Position numbers and translations under genes: made by a program. Below the pieces are notes generated by a model. That model did not search any database. It saw only the letters and a list, made by a program, of their open reading frames with translations, and had not been told where the DNA came from. Positions 1-8,819 of a DNA stretch of 64,000 bases are shown here, piece by piece; position 1 is the stretch's first letter, and each line of letters opens with the position of its first letter. Source of the DNA: Muribaculaceae bacterium (GTDB lineage: Bacteria > Bacteroidota > Bacteroidia > Bacteroidales > Muribaculaceae); the NCBI GenBank assembly GCA_014867205.1, contig WGUO01000018.1:1-64000 (forward strand). The letters run 5' to 3'.

Positions 1-50
1 ATATAATAAATGCCGGGAATGGAATATTCCATTCCCGGCATTTATTATAT
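1..50. terminator. Perfect 50-bp palindrome, probable terminator of dus
   Basis: All 50 bases equal their own reverse complement, with the centre at the GGAATATTCC core, so an RNA from either strand folds into a long hairpin. It starts 10 bp after the stop codon of the minus-strand dihydrouridine synthase gene and most likely ends that transcript. What lies beyond the window edge is unknown, so a second convergent gene is possible. Confidence 0.75.
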
Positions 51-60
51 ATACTGGCTG

Positions 61-987
61 TTACCTGCCGATCATGGCCACGGCGGAGTGGTATTTGGCG
101 ATGTTTGAGGCCTTCTTTATCGCCTTCCATGCCTTTCGGCCTATTTCGGTCTCGGCATATTCCCAGAAAGGCTTGATCTTGGAGAGAATCTGTGACTCGC
201 CGCAAAGCGTCTCTGAATAGTGAGCGAGAAGCCTATGGTGGAAATCGAGCATTTTCGCAAGCCTCTCTTCGCGACTCCACTCCCGGCCGCTCCCGTACTC
301 GGCGGCAAGTGAGGGACGGCCTAACAGACCGCGTGCGGTCATGACCCCGGCGGCCTCAGGGTAGCGCCTCTGTATCTCCGCGATGTCGGCGGGTGTGTGA
401 ATCTCACCGTTGAACACCACCGGGTTCCTGCTTTCGTATAAAATGGCCTCGAACTGGTCGAGGTGCAGGTCGCCGCCATATTGCTGGCGTGCCACACGCG
501 GATGCACGTCCACATGTCGAAGCTTGAGGGAGTTCAGAACGTCAATCACGTTGCGCCACTCCGACGGGTCTTCAAATCCAAGCCGCATCTTCACAGAGCA
601 CGAGATATCCGGATATTTCGCCAGCACCTCGGGAATCCTGGCGGCCTCATCCCTGTCTGCGAGGAATCCGGCTCCCCGGCCCTTGCCGGTCTGCAGCGGA
701 AACGGACAGCCCATGTTGAGGTTAACGCGACGCGCACCCTCCCCGTGGAGGCTGGCGAGCAGGATGTCGAGTTCCTGCATGTCACGGAATATCACCTGCG
801 GCTCGAGGTCGAGGCCGTCATTGAGCGGCGAGGTAAAGTCTCGCAGGTCCTGGCGGCGCAACTCGCCGTGCTCACATCGGATGAACGGCGTGAAATACCT
901 GTGGTCGCCACCATAGGTCAGGTGATGGAAATGCCGCCACGCGGCATCGGTGTGTCCCTGGACGGGTGCTATGTATACCTGTGTCAT
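61..987 (-). CDS. tRNA-dihydrouridine synthase family protein
   Basis: This 308-residue protein matches the Dus family, FMN-dependent enzymes that reduce uridines in tRNA D-loops in the cytoplasm. It starts with the N-terminal MTQVYIAPVQGHTD segment of the TIM barrel. The NMGCP motif supplies the likely catalytic Cys at about residue 94, followed by a KMRLGF segment and a C-terminal helical tRNA-binding region. The length fits the compact DusC-like class. The gene lies 31 bp downstream of the DUF486 membrane protein and is probably cotranscribed with it. Which uridine position is modified cannot be read from the sequence. Confidence 0.93.
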   Translation of the reverse strand: MTQVYIAPVQGHTDAAWRHFHHLTYGGDHRYFTPFIRCEHGELRRQDLRDFTSPLNDGLDLEPQVIFRDMQELDILLASLHGEGARRVNLNMGCPFPLQTGKGRGAGFLADRDEAARIPEVLAKYPDISCSVKMRLGFEDPSEWRNVIDVLNSLKLRHVDVHPRVARQQYGGDLHLDQFEAILYESRNPVVFNGEIHTPADIAEIQRRYPEAAGVMTARGLLGRPSLAAEYGSGREWSREERLAKMLDFHHRLLAHYSETLCGESQILSKIKPFWEYAETEIGRKAWKAIKKASNIAKYHSAVAMIGR

Positions 988-1018
988 AGTATAGTCTTGC
1001 TTAAAACTGTCTGCCGTT

Positions 1019-1396
1019 TCAGTTGTCGGGGAGGAACGTGAAGGCCACCGCGGCCATCAGGCATACGAAGGCTGCGATGTGATTCCAGTGTAGCTTCTGG
1101 CCCTGAAAGAAAAACACCGCAATAACGGTGAAGACGGTCAGCGATATCACTTCCTGGATGATCTTGAGCTGGAACAGACTGAACGGGCCTCCGTTTTCGC
1201 GGAAACCGACACGGTTGGCCGGAATCATGAAACAGTATTCCATAAACGCAAGACCCCAGGAGAAGAGTATGACCAGAATAAGCGGCCAGTTTGTGGAGAT
1301 TCCTGCTGACTGCAGCTTCAGGTGACCGTACCAGGCGAATGTCATGAAGACATTCGACACCACAAGCAGCAGGATAGTGACTAATGCGGCATTCAT
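1019..1396 (-). CDS. DMT-superfamily small membrane protein (DUF486)
   Basis: The predicted 125-residue protein is almost entirely hydrophobic, with about four membrane segments, and resembles DUF486 proteins of the drug/metabolite transporter superfamily. An open reading frame extends 14 codons upstream, but a candidate -7 box (TAATTTTG, 1436-1443 on the minus strand) overlaps that extension. The ATG at 1396, starting MNAALVTI, is therefore preferred. The substrate is unknown. The Dus gene follows closely on the same strand. Confidence 0.82.
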   Translation of the reverse strand: MNAALVTILLLVVSNVFMTFAWYGHLKLQSAGISTNWPLILVILFSWGLAFMEYCFMIPANRVGFRENGGPFSLFQLKIIQEVISLTVFTVIAVFFFQGQKLHWNHIAAFVCLMAAVAFTFLPDN

Positions 1397-1435
1397 TTGG
1401 ATGAATTCTAAAAGTGTCCTAAATCGACGAACATG

Positions 1436-1443
1436 CAAAATTA
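1436..1443 (-). promoter_or_regulatory. Candidate -7 box of the DUF486-dus operon
   Basis: The minus strand reads TAATTTTG, an exact match to the Bacteroidetes -7 consensus TAnnTTTG, about 40 bp upstream of the chosen start. No clear -33 TTTG was seen at 19-21 bp. Confidence 0.4.
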
Positions 1444-1472
1444 CAAAAAAGTAAGAAATTTAGTGGCATCGG

Positions 1473-1505
1473 TTGAGGGACTTTCGTCTAAAAAGATTAA
1501 ATTTG
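1473..1505 (+). promoter_or_regulatory. Candidate promoter of the flavodiiron gene
   Basis: TAAATTTG at 1498-1505 matches the Bacteroidetes -7 box, and a TTG at 1473-1475 could be the -33 element with a slightly long 22-bp spacer. It lies about 60 bp upstream of the chosen start at 1565, which argues against the longer reading frame that opens at 1433. Confidence 0.4.
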
Positions 1506-1564
1506 CGGAAAATAAAATCGGATATGGCGGTTCCGCATACGCTGTATCAGCAATAGTACAGATT

Positions 1565-2761
1565 ATGAATTTCAAGGAAATTACGAAAGGTGTGCATTAT
1601 GCCGGCGTCAATGACCGTGTCACCCATCTATTCGAGGGCCTGTGGCCTCTGCCGGCAGGAGTCAGCTATAACTCTTATGTTGTGGAGGGCAGCGAGCGTA
1701 TCGCTCTGATCGATACTGTGCGTATCGACGAGGTACGCGAGTTTCTGGGCAATCTACGGTCTATAGCGGGCGGCCGCAAGATAGACTATCTTGTAGTCAA
1801 CCATATGGAGCCTGACCACAGCGGCTCCATACCGGAGGTGGTGATGGCTTATCCCGAGATAAAGATCGTCGGCAACGCGCAGACCATCGGAATGATCAAG
1901 GGTTTCTATCATATCGACGACGACAGCCGGTTCGTCGAGGTGAAGGATGGCGGCTCAATCGACCTCGGGGGTCGTGAGCTAAGTTTCTACCTGACCCCGA
2001 TGGTGCATTGGCCCGAGACCATGATGACGTATCTGGCCGACAGCCGCCTGCTCTTCTCGGGCGACGCGTTCGGCTGTTTCGGCGCCCTCAACGGCGGGGT
2101 GGTGGACAGCGAGATGAACACCGACTGTTTCTTCCCCGAGATGTACCGTTACTATTCGAACATAGTCGGCAAGTACGGCAAGTTCGTGCAGCGCGCCCTC
2201 GCCCGGCTCAAGGGCCTGGAACTGGATTACGTCTGCCCGACCCACGGGCCTGTATGGCATGATCGCATCGCGGAGGTGGTGTCGCTGTATGATAATCTTT
2301 CGGCCTACCGCAGCGAGCCCGGCGTGACGATAATATATGGCTCGATGTACGGCAACACCGCTGAGGTCGCCGAGATAATAGCACGGGAACTCAACTCGCT
2401 GGGAGTGCGCGAGATACATATCCATAACGCCTCCACCTCGACAATGAGCGACATGATCTCCGACGCCTTCCGCTACAGGGGACTTATTGTCGGCAGCGCG
2501 ACATACTCGATGCGCCTCTTTCCGCCGGTCCAGACGTTTATGGACGCGATGGAGACCCGCGAGGTCAGGGACAAGGTGTTTGCCGTTTTCGGAGGCTATA
2601 CATGGGCGCCGGGTGCCGTGGAGACAAAGTTCAAGGAATACTCCGACCGTATGGGAATGCCGGTGGTGGCGGCTATGAAGATGCGTCAGTGTATTGACGA
2701 GGCTTCGGCAGCCGAGGCCCGCGGGCTCGCCCGCGCGGTGTTCGAGGCGATGCAGGCATGA
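1565..2761 (+). CDS. Flavodiiron protein, FprA-type A flavoprotein
   Basis: This 398-residue cytoplasmic protein has the two-domain layout of flavodiiron O2/NO reductases. The N-terminal metallo-beta-lactamase-like domain shows all six expected diiron ligands: H80, E82 and D84 in HMEPDH, H148, D167 and H227. The C-terminal flavodoxin domain starts near residue 254 with a GSMYGNT phosphate loop for FMN. In anaerobes the family protects by reducing oxygen or nitric oxide to water or N2O; which substrate this one prefers is not visible. The upstream extension of the reading frame (1433-1564) lacks family similarity and overlaps the candidate promoter. Confidence 0.95.
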   Translation: MNFKEITKGVHYAGVNDRVTHLFEGLWPLPAGVSYNSYVVEGSERIALIDTVRIDEVREFLGNLRSIAGGRKIDYLVVNHMEPDHSGSIPEVVMAYPEIKIVGNAQTIGMIKGFYHIDDDSRFVEVKDGGSIDLGGRELSFYLTPMVHWPETMMTYLADSRLLFSGDAFGCFGALNGGVVDSEMNTDCFFPEMYRYYSNIVGKYGKFVQRALARLKGLELDYVCPTHGPVWHDRIAEVVSLYDNLSAYRSEPGVTIIYGSMYGNTAEVAEIIARELNSLGVREIHIHNASTSTMSDMISDAFRYRGLIVGSATYSMRLFPPVQTFMDAMETREVRDKVFAVFGGYTWAPGAVETKFKEYSDRMGMPVVAAMKMRQCIDEASAAEARGLARAVFEAMQA

Positions 2762-2779
2762 GTATTGTTATTAATGACG

Positions 2780-2820
2780 AGACAGTAGTCGCGCGGCCAT
2801 CGGCTGCGCGACTACTGTCT
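2780..2820 (+). terminator. Terminator between convergent fprA and channel genes
   Basis: A perfect 15-bp stem (2780-2794 with 2806-2820) encloses an 11-nt loop. It sits 19 bp after the flavodiiron stop codon and 20 bp beyond the end of the converging channel gene, so it can serve both. Confidence 0.8.
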
Positions 2821-2839
2821 TGATGCCGAGTGGATGTGC

Positions 2840-3655
2840 TCAGGACCGGGGACCTGAATCCCCGTGTCCGGCTGTACGCGCTGCTGCCTCCGCATCGGCT
2901 GCTGCTGCCTCCGGATGATTCTGCACGTATTTTTTGTACGCATTGATGAGCGAGGCATTGTCTCCGGCATTCTGATTGCGCTTGGTGATCAGGTCTGTGA
3001 CATAGACGGTGAAGATTGGGAACATCATCATGCCGAGGGCTGCGAGCAGCACTGACAGCACGCGCCCGATTCCTGTCACGGCCACAATATTCGAGCCTAC
3101 GGTAGTGACATCCATCGCTGCCCACCAGAGTGCGTCCTTATAGTCCTTGACAAGGGGATTGACGCCATGCTCGAACAGATAAAATGTAAGGCTTGCGAAA
3201 TAGACCGTCGAAAGAAGCGTGATGATATACGAGAAAAAGAGGCCCGTGGCCTTGTTCGAGGTTAACCAGCCCACGACTATTGCCATCGCGTAGCCGCCCC
3301 GGATCAGTGGCATGTAGCGTATCACATACGAGAGTTCCTTGGATATGTGCCAGCCGTAGTGATACAGTATGGCCTGATAGGGAACAGCCACGACAAGGAA
3401 AATAAGGTGAGTGGCGAAATAATGGCGCCTGTTGTCGGATAGGATCAACTCGATGAAGAAGTCGGCCATGAACACCACACATATCCAGAACTGCCACTTC
3501 TCGAAACGTGACTGGGAGTAGAACTTAACCCCGTTGAATGTGTCGATTGATATTAATGTTATCAGAAAAACCGACAATATGAGTATAATTATATGTAGAA
3601 TCATGAAGATTCCCTTCTCGCGGAAGAATTCGTTTAGTTGTCTGAGATTTGCCAT
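2840..3655 (-). CDS. Potassium-channel family protein with altered filter
   Basis: The 271-residue protein has several hydrophobic segments followed by a pore helix and a final transmembrane helix, as in voltage-gated-like K+ channels. The filter region reads TTVGSN (residues 174-179) followed by IVAVTGIGR, which aligns with the usual TTVGYGDIVPVTPLGR. The Tyr-Gly-Asp is replaced by Ser-Asn with one residue missing. The C-terminal tail is rich in Ala and Glu and probably disordered. The ATG at 3655 is preferred over a GTG 30 bp upstream. It may be a K+ channel with changed selectivity or a non-selective cation pore; the family call is firm, the ion is not. Confidence 0.8.
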   Translation of the reverse strand: MANLRQLNEFFREKGIFMILHIIILILSVFLITLISIDTFNGVKFYSQSRFEKWQFWICVVFMADFFIELILSDNRRHYFATHLIFLVVAVPYQAILYHYGWHISKELSYVIRYMPLIRGGYAMAIVVGWLTSNKATGLFFSYIITLLSTVYFASLTFYLFEHGVNPLVKDYKDALWWAAMDVTTVGSNIVAVTGIGRVLSVLLAALGMMMFPIFTVYVTDLITKRNQNAGDNASLINAYKKYVQNHPEAAAADAEAAARTAGHGDSGPRS

Positions 3656-3883
3656 GGAATCATCTTGTTTGTTAAAGCGCGTCACTTTCCAAGCGTGCCT
3701 TAAACTACTTTTCTTGTAGAACGTTTATAAAATACAAGAGTTCAACACATATTTTAAGAACTTCTCAATGTCCCGCCTTATGACAGGTGACATTCCGCTA
3801 TGACCGATTATATCGACTGAATTCAACCTTTGCTGAGTTTCCGGATATGGAGGGCACGAAGAAAATATTAAAACACACGAGAT

Positions 3884-4879
3884 ATGGCTCAATTGTACAC
3901 GCTGCGTCGCGCGGCAAAGGAATTCCCCCGCACATGCCTCAGAGGCATAGGGCAGGTAATGTTTCAGGACAATATGTGGACCGGCCTTCTCTTTCTGGCC
4001 GGCATAATCTGGGGCGCCTATGAGGAGGGGCAGGGCACTGTGGCCTGGGGCCTCATCATTGCCACTGTGGTCTCAACCATAACCGGCTACATACTGCAGC
4101 TTCCTGACAAGAACGGGGCCAATGGCCTATGGGGATTTAACGGCTGTCTTGTCGGGGCGGCGTTTCCCACGTTCATGGGCAATACCCCCGCGATGTGGAT
4201 AGCGTTGATACTCTGCTCGGCATTCACGGTGTGGGTACGGACAGGCATGGACAACATACTCGGACGCTGGAAGATGAGTTCATTCACATTCCCGTTCGTG
4301 CTCTCGACATATTTTTTTCTGCTTGCCTCGCGGCTGTTCGCCGGGATGCCACCTGAGTTCATGGGGTCTCCCGAACTCCCCGGTGGTGACGGTGGCGTCC
4401 TCGACATGGCGTTCGGCAGCCTGGTGGTCTACTGGCTCAAGGGGATAGCGCAGATATTCCTGATCAATTCATGGGTTACGGGAATTTTCTTTCTTGCCGG
4501 TCTTGCAGTGAGCAACATGCGGGCCGCCATCTGGGCCGCCATATCGTCGGCAATCGCTCTGCTTGTTGCCATATTGTGGAGAGGCCCGGCTCACGACATC
4601 GCATCCGGACTGTACGGGTTCAGCGGCGTGCTTACCGGAATCGCCCTCGGCGCCACATATTGCAACAAGTCCTGGAGGACATGGATATGGACGGTGCTTG
4701 GCGTCATAATGACAGTGTTCATCCAGGCCGCAATGAACGCCTTCTTCTCTCCGATGGGGCTGCCGACCCTGACCGGACCTTTCTGTGTGGCCACATGGAT
4801 GTTCCTCTTCCCGAATTACAGTTTCTTTCAGCCAGACGCTAACAGTGCGCCTAAGCCGGCTGTAACTAAAAAACAGTAA
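3884..4879 (+). CDS. Urea transporter (UT family)
   Basis: The 331-residue inner-membrane protein shows the internal duplication typical of UT urea channels: NGLWGFNGCLVG near residues 80-91 and SGLYGFSGVLTG near 241-252, each in a hydrophobic half. The family lets urea pass passively. The location fits this: the urease operon lies 3 kb away, converging from the other strand. The MFS gene starts 3 bp after the stop and is surely cotranscribed. The 200-bp leader has no strong promoter match; a weak one (AACCTTTG) lies at 3826-3833. Confidence 0.93.
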   Translation: MAQLYTLRRAAKEFPRTCLRGIGQVMFQDNMWTGLLFLAGIIWGAYEEGQGTVAWGLIIATVVSTITGYILQLPDKNGANGLWGFNGCLVGAAFPTFMGNTPAMWIALILCSAFTVWVRTGMDNILGRWKMSSFTFPFVLSTYFFLLASRLFAGMPPEFMGSPELPGGDGGVLDMAFGSLVVYWLKGIAQIFLINSWVTGIFFLAGLAVSNMRAAIWAAISSAIALLVAILWRGPAHDIASGLYGFSGVLTGIALGATYCNKSWRTWIWTVLGVIMTVFIQAAMNAFFSPMGLPTLTGPFCVATWMFLFPNYSFFQPDANSAPKPAVTKKQ

Positions 4880-4882
4880 GTC

Positions 4883-6265
4883 ATGTCAACAGATCCCACA
4901 ACAGGAGCCGCCGGTGGCGTCAGCCTTTCTACCATGCCGTTGCGGCCATGTCACTTTCTGATAGTGGGCGTGGCGTCGCTCGGACAGCTGATAGGCACGG
5001 CTGTCGCAACCATAGTCGGCGTCATAATACCGATGCTGAATATCATAATGCATCCCGAACTGTCGGGGTTCATGCAGGGAGTGATAGGCGCCATTGACCT
5101 TGTGGGCATATGCATAGGCTCGGTGGTGTTCGGGCGCCTCAGCGACCGTTACGGTTATCTGCTGTTCTTCAGGCTTTGCCCGGCGCTTATACTTGTGGCG
5201 ACACTTGCGGCTATTTTTGCCGACGATGTGCCGACGCTTATAGTCAGCCTCTTTTTTGTCGGGTTCGGTATCGGAGGGGAATACAGCCTTGATTCCGACT
5301 ATGTCTCAGAACTGATGCCTGACCGATATAAGTCGCTTATGGTGGGCGTGACGAAGGCTGCGAGCGCTCTGGGCAACATTATTGCGGCGGCGGTGAGCCT
5401 TGTCCTGCTGATTCGCTGGGGAAGTGCGGCACTGTGGCCACGTCTTCTCTGGACAGTCGCTGCAATCGCTGCGCTGATGCTTCTGCTCAGGATCAGGTTT
5501 TACCAGAGTCCGGGATGGCTGCTGTCGAAAGGGCGTGTGGCCGAGGCTCAGGAATCGGTCAGGAAGTTTCTGGGCAATGACGTAGTGATCGATACTGCGG
5601 CTGTTCCGGAGACGGCCGGGACTCCCGCTGTAAAGACAGATATGTTGCGGTTTGTCAGGATGAACTGGCGCAAGGTCGTGCTCAGCGGTATTCCATGGGC
5701 ATGCGAGGGTCTCGGTGTCTATGGCATAGGGGTCTTCCTCCCGATACTTGTCATGGCGCTCGGACTCGAGCATTTTGGTCCAGGAGACGCGGCAATACTG
5801 CATGTCACCGATTCAGTGAAGATAACCCTCTACATCAGCTGCATAATACTGCCCGGCTTCATAGCCGGACTGATGCTGATAAACAAGGGGCGGAGCATTA
5901 CGGCCATACAGACATGGGGATTCCTGCTCTGCACCATTTCGCTTGCCATACTGATGCCGGCCTATCGTGACCATTGGAACAAGTGGGTGGCCATAGGTGC
6001 CTTCATGAGCTTTGAGTTCTTCCTGAACATGGGTCCGCACCTGATCACGTACGTACTGCCGTCGAGGATATATGCCGTGGCGGAGAGGGGACAAGGCGTA
6101 GGGATAGCCGCGGCTATAGGCAAGATCGGCGCAGTGCTGGGAGTCTTCCTGATACCTATACTGCTTGAGGCAGGAGGCGCGATGCTCGTTCTCGGTGTCT
6201 CGGCCGGAGTGATGGCTCTCGGAGCCGCCGTCACCTTCCTTTTCCGCAGAGCGGACAGGGGTTAG
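4883..6265 (+). CDS. MFS transporter
   Basis: This 460-residue carrier has about 12 membrane segments and the MFS loop 2-3 signature (GRLSDRYG, residues 84-91). A GGEYSLDSDYVSE segment after helix 4 resembles sugar- or organic-acid-porter-type MFS members. It is translationally close to the urea transporter (3-bp gap), so the two are expressed together, but the substrate is not visible. A metabolite handled alongside urea nitrogen is a guess from context only. Confidence 0.85.
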   Translation: MSTDPTTGAAGGVSLSTMPLRPCHFLIVGVASLGQLIGTAVATIVGVIIPMLNIIMHPELSGFMQGVIGAIDLVGICIGSVVFGRLSDRYGYLLFFRLCPALILVATLAAIFADDVPTLIVSLFFVGFGIGGEYSLDSDYVSELMPDRYKSLMVGVTKAASALGNIIAAAVSLVLLIRWGSAALWPRLLWTVAAIAALMLLLRIRFYQSPGWLLSKGRVAEAQESVRKFLGNDVVIDTAAVPETAGTPAVKTDMLRFVRMNWRKVVLSGIPWACEGLGVYGIGVFLPILVMALGLEHFGPGDAAILHVTDSVKITLYISCIILPGFIAGLMLINKGRSITAIQTWGFLLCTISLAILMPAYRDHWNKWVAIGAFMSFEFFLNMGPHLITYVLPSRIYAVAERGQGVGIAAAIGKIGAVLGVFLIPILLEAGGAMLVLGVSAGVMALGAAVTFLFRRADRG

Positions 6266-6344
6266 GTTGATCGACACGTCGCTTCCTCAGCCGCCACACC
6301 CGGCATGCGACAATTGGGAAAGCATTTACTTTTTCCTGAATATG

Positions 6345-6387
6345 AAGAGGGGCAATTACGGAAACCGTTTCCGTAATTGCCCCTCTT
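6345..6387. terminator. Bidirectional terminator between MFS and OMP genes
   Basis: A perfect 21-bp inverted repeat (6345-6365 and 6367-6387) with a single central base lies between the convergent MFS and outer-membrane protein genes. The arms begin with AAG and end with CTT, giving short U runs in both directions. Confidence 0.85.
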
Positions 6388-6407
6388 ATAAGTTGTAGTG
6401 GAGGACT

Positions 6408-6932
6408 TCAGAAATCGTAGCTGAAGCCGAACTGGGCGAGACCCTGTGCGCCGAAGCCGAGTTCGCCGAAGAAGTTGAAATTGCCGCCGAGCTGCACGCG
6501 GGCGCCAATGGGAGAGATCTGGCCGGCGAAATATGCCTTGTTGTATGAGTCGTCATACTTCGGCATCATGTGGCTGATCACGCATCCGAGGCCTACATGG
6601 CCGTAGAGCGACAGGATGCCGGTGCGGTAATAGTCATACTTCGCGTTGAGCAGGATAGCGTGGTAAGCGATATGAGACGCATGGCTGCCACCCTTTGTCG
6701 ATGTCGACGAGAACGTGTAGCTTGGACCGAGGCGGAAACGCGAGCCGATGCCGAAATCGACGCCGACATTGACGGCACCCCAGGCTGTATTCACGCCGTG
6801 CCAGTCGTCATGGTTGTCACAGCAGTCCATCTGTGTGTAGCCGCCATAAGATGCGTACAGATTCACTTTCTGAGCAGAAGCCGGAACTGCGATTGCAGCC
6901 GCGGCGAGTAACGGAAGAAGAAATTTTTTCAT
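6408..6932 (-). CDS. Small outer-membrane beta-barrel protein near urease
   Basis: The 174-residue protein has a clear signal peptide (cleavage after ASA, about residue 20), alternating amphipathic strands and a C-terminal FSYDF typical of OMP insertion signals, suggesting an eight-stranded barrel. The first predicted loop is very rich in possible metal ligands (DCCDNHDDWHG, residues 36-46), and His also clusters in later loops (GGSHASHIAYH, VISHMMPK). It lies 221 bp downstream of ureD on the same strand, behind a hairpin, so low-level read-through from the urease operon is possible. A role in nickel or urea handling is inference only. Confidence 0.82.
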   Translation of the reverse strand: MKKFLLPLLAAAAIAVPASAQKVNLYASYGGYTQMDCCDNHDDWHGVNTAWGAVNVGVDFGIGSRFRLGPSYTFSSTSTKGGSHASHIAYHAILLNAKYDYYRTGILSLYGHVGLGCVISHMMPKYDDSYNKAYFAGQISPIGARVQLGGNFNFFGELGFGAQGLAQFGFSYDF

Positions 6933-7040
6933 AGAGCAATTTTTTATAATACCTTTTTATTTATTAACAAAAATTGAGGCAAAATGTTTCGTCCTTGTTA
7001 GGAAGATATGCCATGCATATTATTCCTTATATATTATAAA

Positions 7041-7063
7041 TCCCTCTGCCACACTGGCAGAGG
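7041..7063 (-). terminator. Terminator after ureD
   Basis: A perfect 10-bp stem (7041-7050 with 7054-7063) and 3-nt loop lies about 90 bp past the ureD stop; on the minus strand it is followed by an A/U-rich tract. It probably ends most urease-operon transcripts before the OMP gene. Confidence 0.65.
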
Positions 7064-7153
7064 GAACACAAACTACAGTATGATGATTACATGCCTTCAT
7101 AATGAAGATGCGCGCGTCCTATGATTGACAGGCGTATTCTTACGAATGTCCGG

Positions 7154-8113
7154 TCAGCGCCAGGGGAACTCGGCCGGGAGTGGCTTGCCCTTGACAGCCA
7201 TGCGGACGCGGGAGCAGAAGTCGCGGATGGTCTGTTTGACCAGGCCGGTGTCGCGGCCGAGTACCTTGAAGAGGAGGCCGGCATCATTGGGAAGCGTGGT
7301 TATGCCGGTGGCAAGCATCCGCTCGCGGTCGAGTGTGGCTGGGGTGCCGGCATAGATCTTCGCGGCCTTGTCGGGGGGTGTCATGACTATGACGTTGGCG
7401 AATATCTCGAATTTCGCCATCACGCCGAGCCGGCGCGGGTCGAGTCTCGCGGGGTCAATGACGAACTTCTCGCGGAAAAGCTGAGTGCCGTCAGGCCGCT
7501 CGCCGTGGCTGCACACCGACAGCACGTCGTAGTCGAACATCTCGCCGTCGCCGTAATATTTCCGTCCTCCCTGATATATCTCCGAATAGAATACAGTGGC
7601 CGAGGGGTGTACGTTAAGGCGCGTGTCGCAGATGAACCGTGTATGGCGGCAGGGTATGACCGGCTCGGGCATGAACTCGAGATAGGCACCCTCCTTAAGT
7701 GTGATATTCTGCACCATTCCCGAGTAATTGTACCGCATCTCGGCCAGTTTCGTGGCGGCTCCCGTCGATACCCAGCCGAACGCCTCCTTCTCGACGATGA
7801 TGTCCTGCTGGTATCGGTCGCCGTCAACATTGGGGCCTCCCGACGACAGGATGTAGAGACAAGGCATCTCAGGCATCTCCTTGTCGAAATAGAGCTCCTG
7901 CTGGGCAATCAGCGGGACTCGGCGGTCAATCTCGCGCAGGATGCTCTTGCCGTGCGGGTCGAGGGCGAAACGCAACTTGAGATAGCCGTGCTTGCCCGGC
8001 GCGCCCACATACATGGCATCAGGCTCGCGCAGGTAGCGACGCATCTCGTGCGCCGCCGAGAAGTCGACCTCGGGCACCGACGCCGTCTTGATTTTTTCCT
8101 TGAATCTTTCCAT
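7154..8113 (-). CDS. ureD: Urease accessory protein UreD (UreH)
   Basis: The 319-residue protein is the scaffold of the urease maturation complex; it binds apo-urease and passes nickel from UreG through UreF. Family features include the central HTRFICDTRLNVHPSAT-like segment and the C-terminal region with FCSRVRMA. It is the last gene of the operon, starting 12 bp after ureG. Placing ureD last rather than first is one of several known urease layouts. A long open frame on the opposite strand is only its shadow. Confidence 0.93.
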   Translation of the reverse strand: MERFKEKIKTASVPEVDFSAAHEMRRYLREPDAMYVGAPGKHGYLKLRFALDPHGKSILREIDRRVPLIAQQELYFDKEMPEMPCLYILSSGGPNVDGDRYQQDIIVEKEAFGWVSTGAATKLAEMRYNYSGMVQNITLKEGAYLEFMPEPVIPCRHTRFICDTRLNVHPSATVFYSEIYQGGRKYYGDGEMFDYDVLSVCSHGERPDGTQLFREKFVIDPARLDPRRLGVMAKFEIFANVIVMTPPDKAAKIYAGTPATLDRERMLATGITTLPNDAGLLFKVLGRDTGLVKQTIRDFCSRVRMAVKGKPLPAEFPWR

Positions 8114-8125
8114 AGGCCGTGTCTG

Positions 8126-8758
8126 TTAATCCTTTGGTTCGGTCTTGTCAAAGAGCGCCATCTTGAAGATTAGGTCCACCAGTTCGTCGATTCCCTCGCC
8201 CGTCATGCAGTTGGTGAATACGAAGGGCTTGCCGGGGCGCATAAGTTTCGAGTCGTGGTCCATGACCTCGAGGCTCGCGTGAACATAGGGCGCGAGATCG
8301 GTCTTGTTAATTACCAGGATATCGCTCTGTGAGATGCCGGGTCCATCCTTGCGTGGTATCTTGTCGCCGGCGGCGACGTCGATGACGTATATGAAGAAGT
8401 CTACAAGCGCAGGCGAGAATGTGAGGGTCAGGTTGTCGCCCCCTGACTCGATCAGCACGATGTCGGTGTCGGGGAACTTGGCCTCCATCTCCTCGACGGC
8501 GGCGATGTTCATCGACGGGTCCTCGCGCACGGCGGTGTGAGGGCAGGCGCCGGTCTCGACGCCGATTATCATATCCTCTGCCAGAATGCCCTTGAGCGTC
8601 TTGCGCACGTGCTTGGCATCCTCGGTGGTTACAATATCGTTGGTGATGATCAGCACTTTCTGACCAAGTTCGAGTAATCTGGGTGTGATGGCCTCGATGA
8701 GGGCTGTCTTGCCTGAGCCGACAGGGCCTCCGATGCCTATTCTGCATGTCTGTGACAT
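8126..8758 (-). CDS. ureG: Urease accessory GTPase UreG
   Basis: This 210-residue SIMIBI GTPase carries the P-loop GGPVGSGKT (about residues 10-18), a CPH nickel-binding motif (ETGACPHTAVRED) and the NKTD guanine-specificity motif. GTP hydrolysis drives nickel delivery to the urease active site. It lies between ureF (61-bp gap) and ureD (12-bp gap). Confidence 0.97.
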   Translation of the reverse strand: MSQTCRIGIGGPVGSGKTALIEAITPRLLELGQKVLIITNDIVTTEDAKHVRKTLKGILAEDMIIGVETGACPHTAVREDPSMNIAAVEEMEAKFPDTDIVLIESGGDNLTLTFSPALVDFFIYVIDVAAGDKIPRKDGPGISQSDILVINKTDLAPYVHASLEVMDHDSKLMRPGKPFVFTNCMTGEGIDELVDLIFKMALFDKTEPKD

Positions 8759-8819
8759 AGTCGTAATGGAATTTTAGGTTAAGTAGGGCGGCCCATTGGC
8801 CTCACCCCGGTTTTTGTTT

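Noticed and set aside
7121..8173. 350-codon open frame on the plus strand
   Set aside because: It lies entirely opposite ureD and part of ureG, has a composition rich in Arg/His/Glu as antisense frames do, and matches no family.
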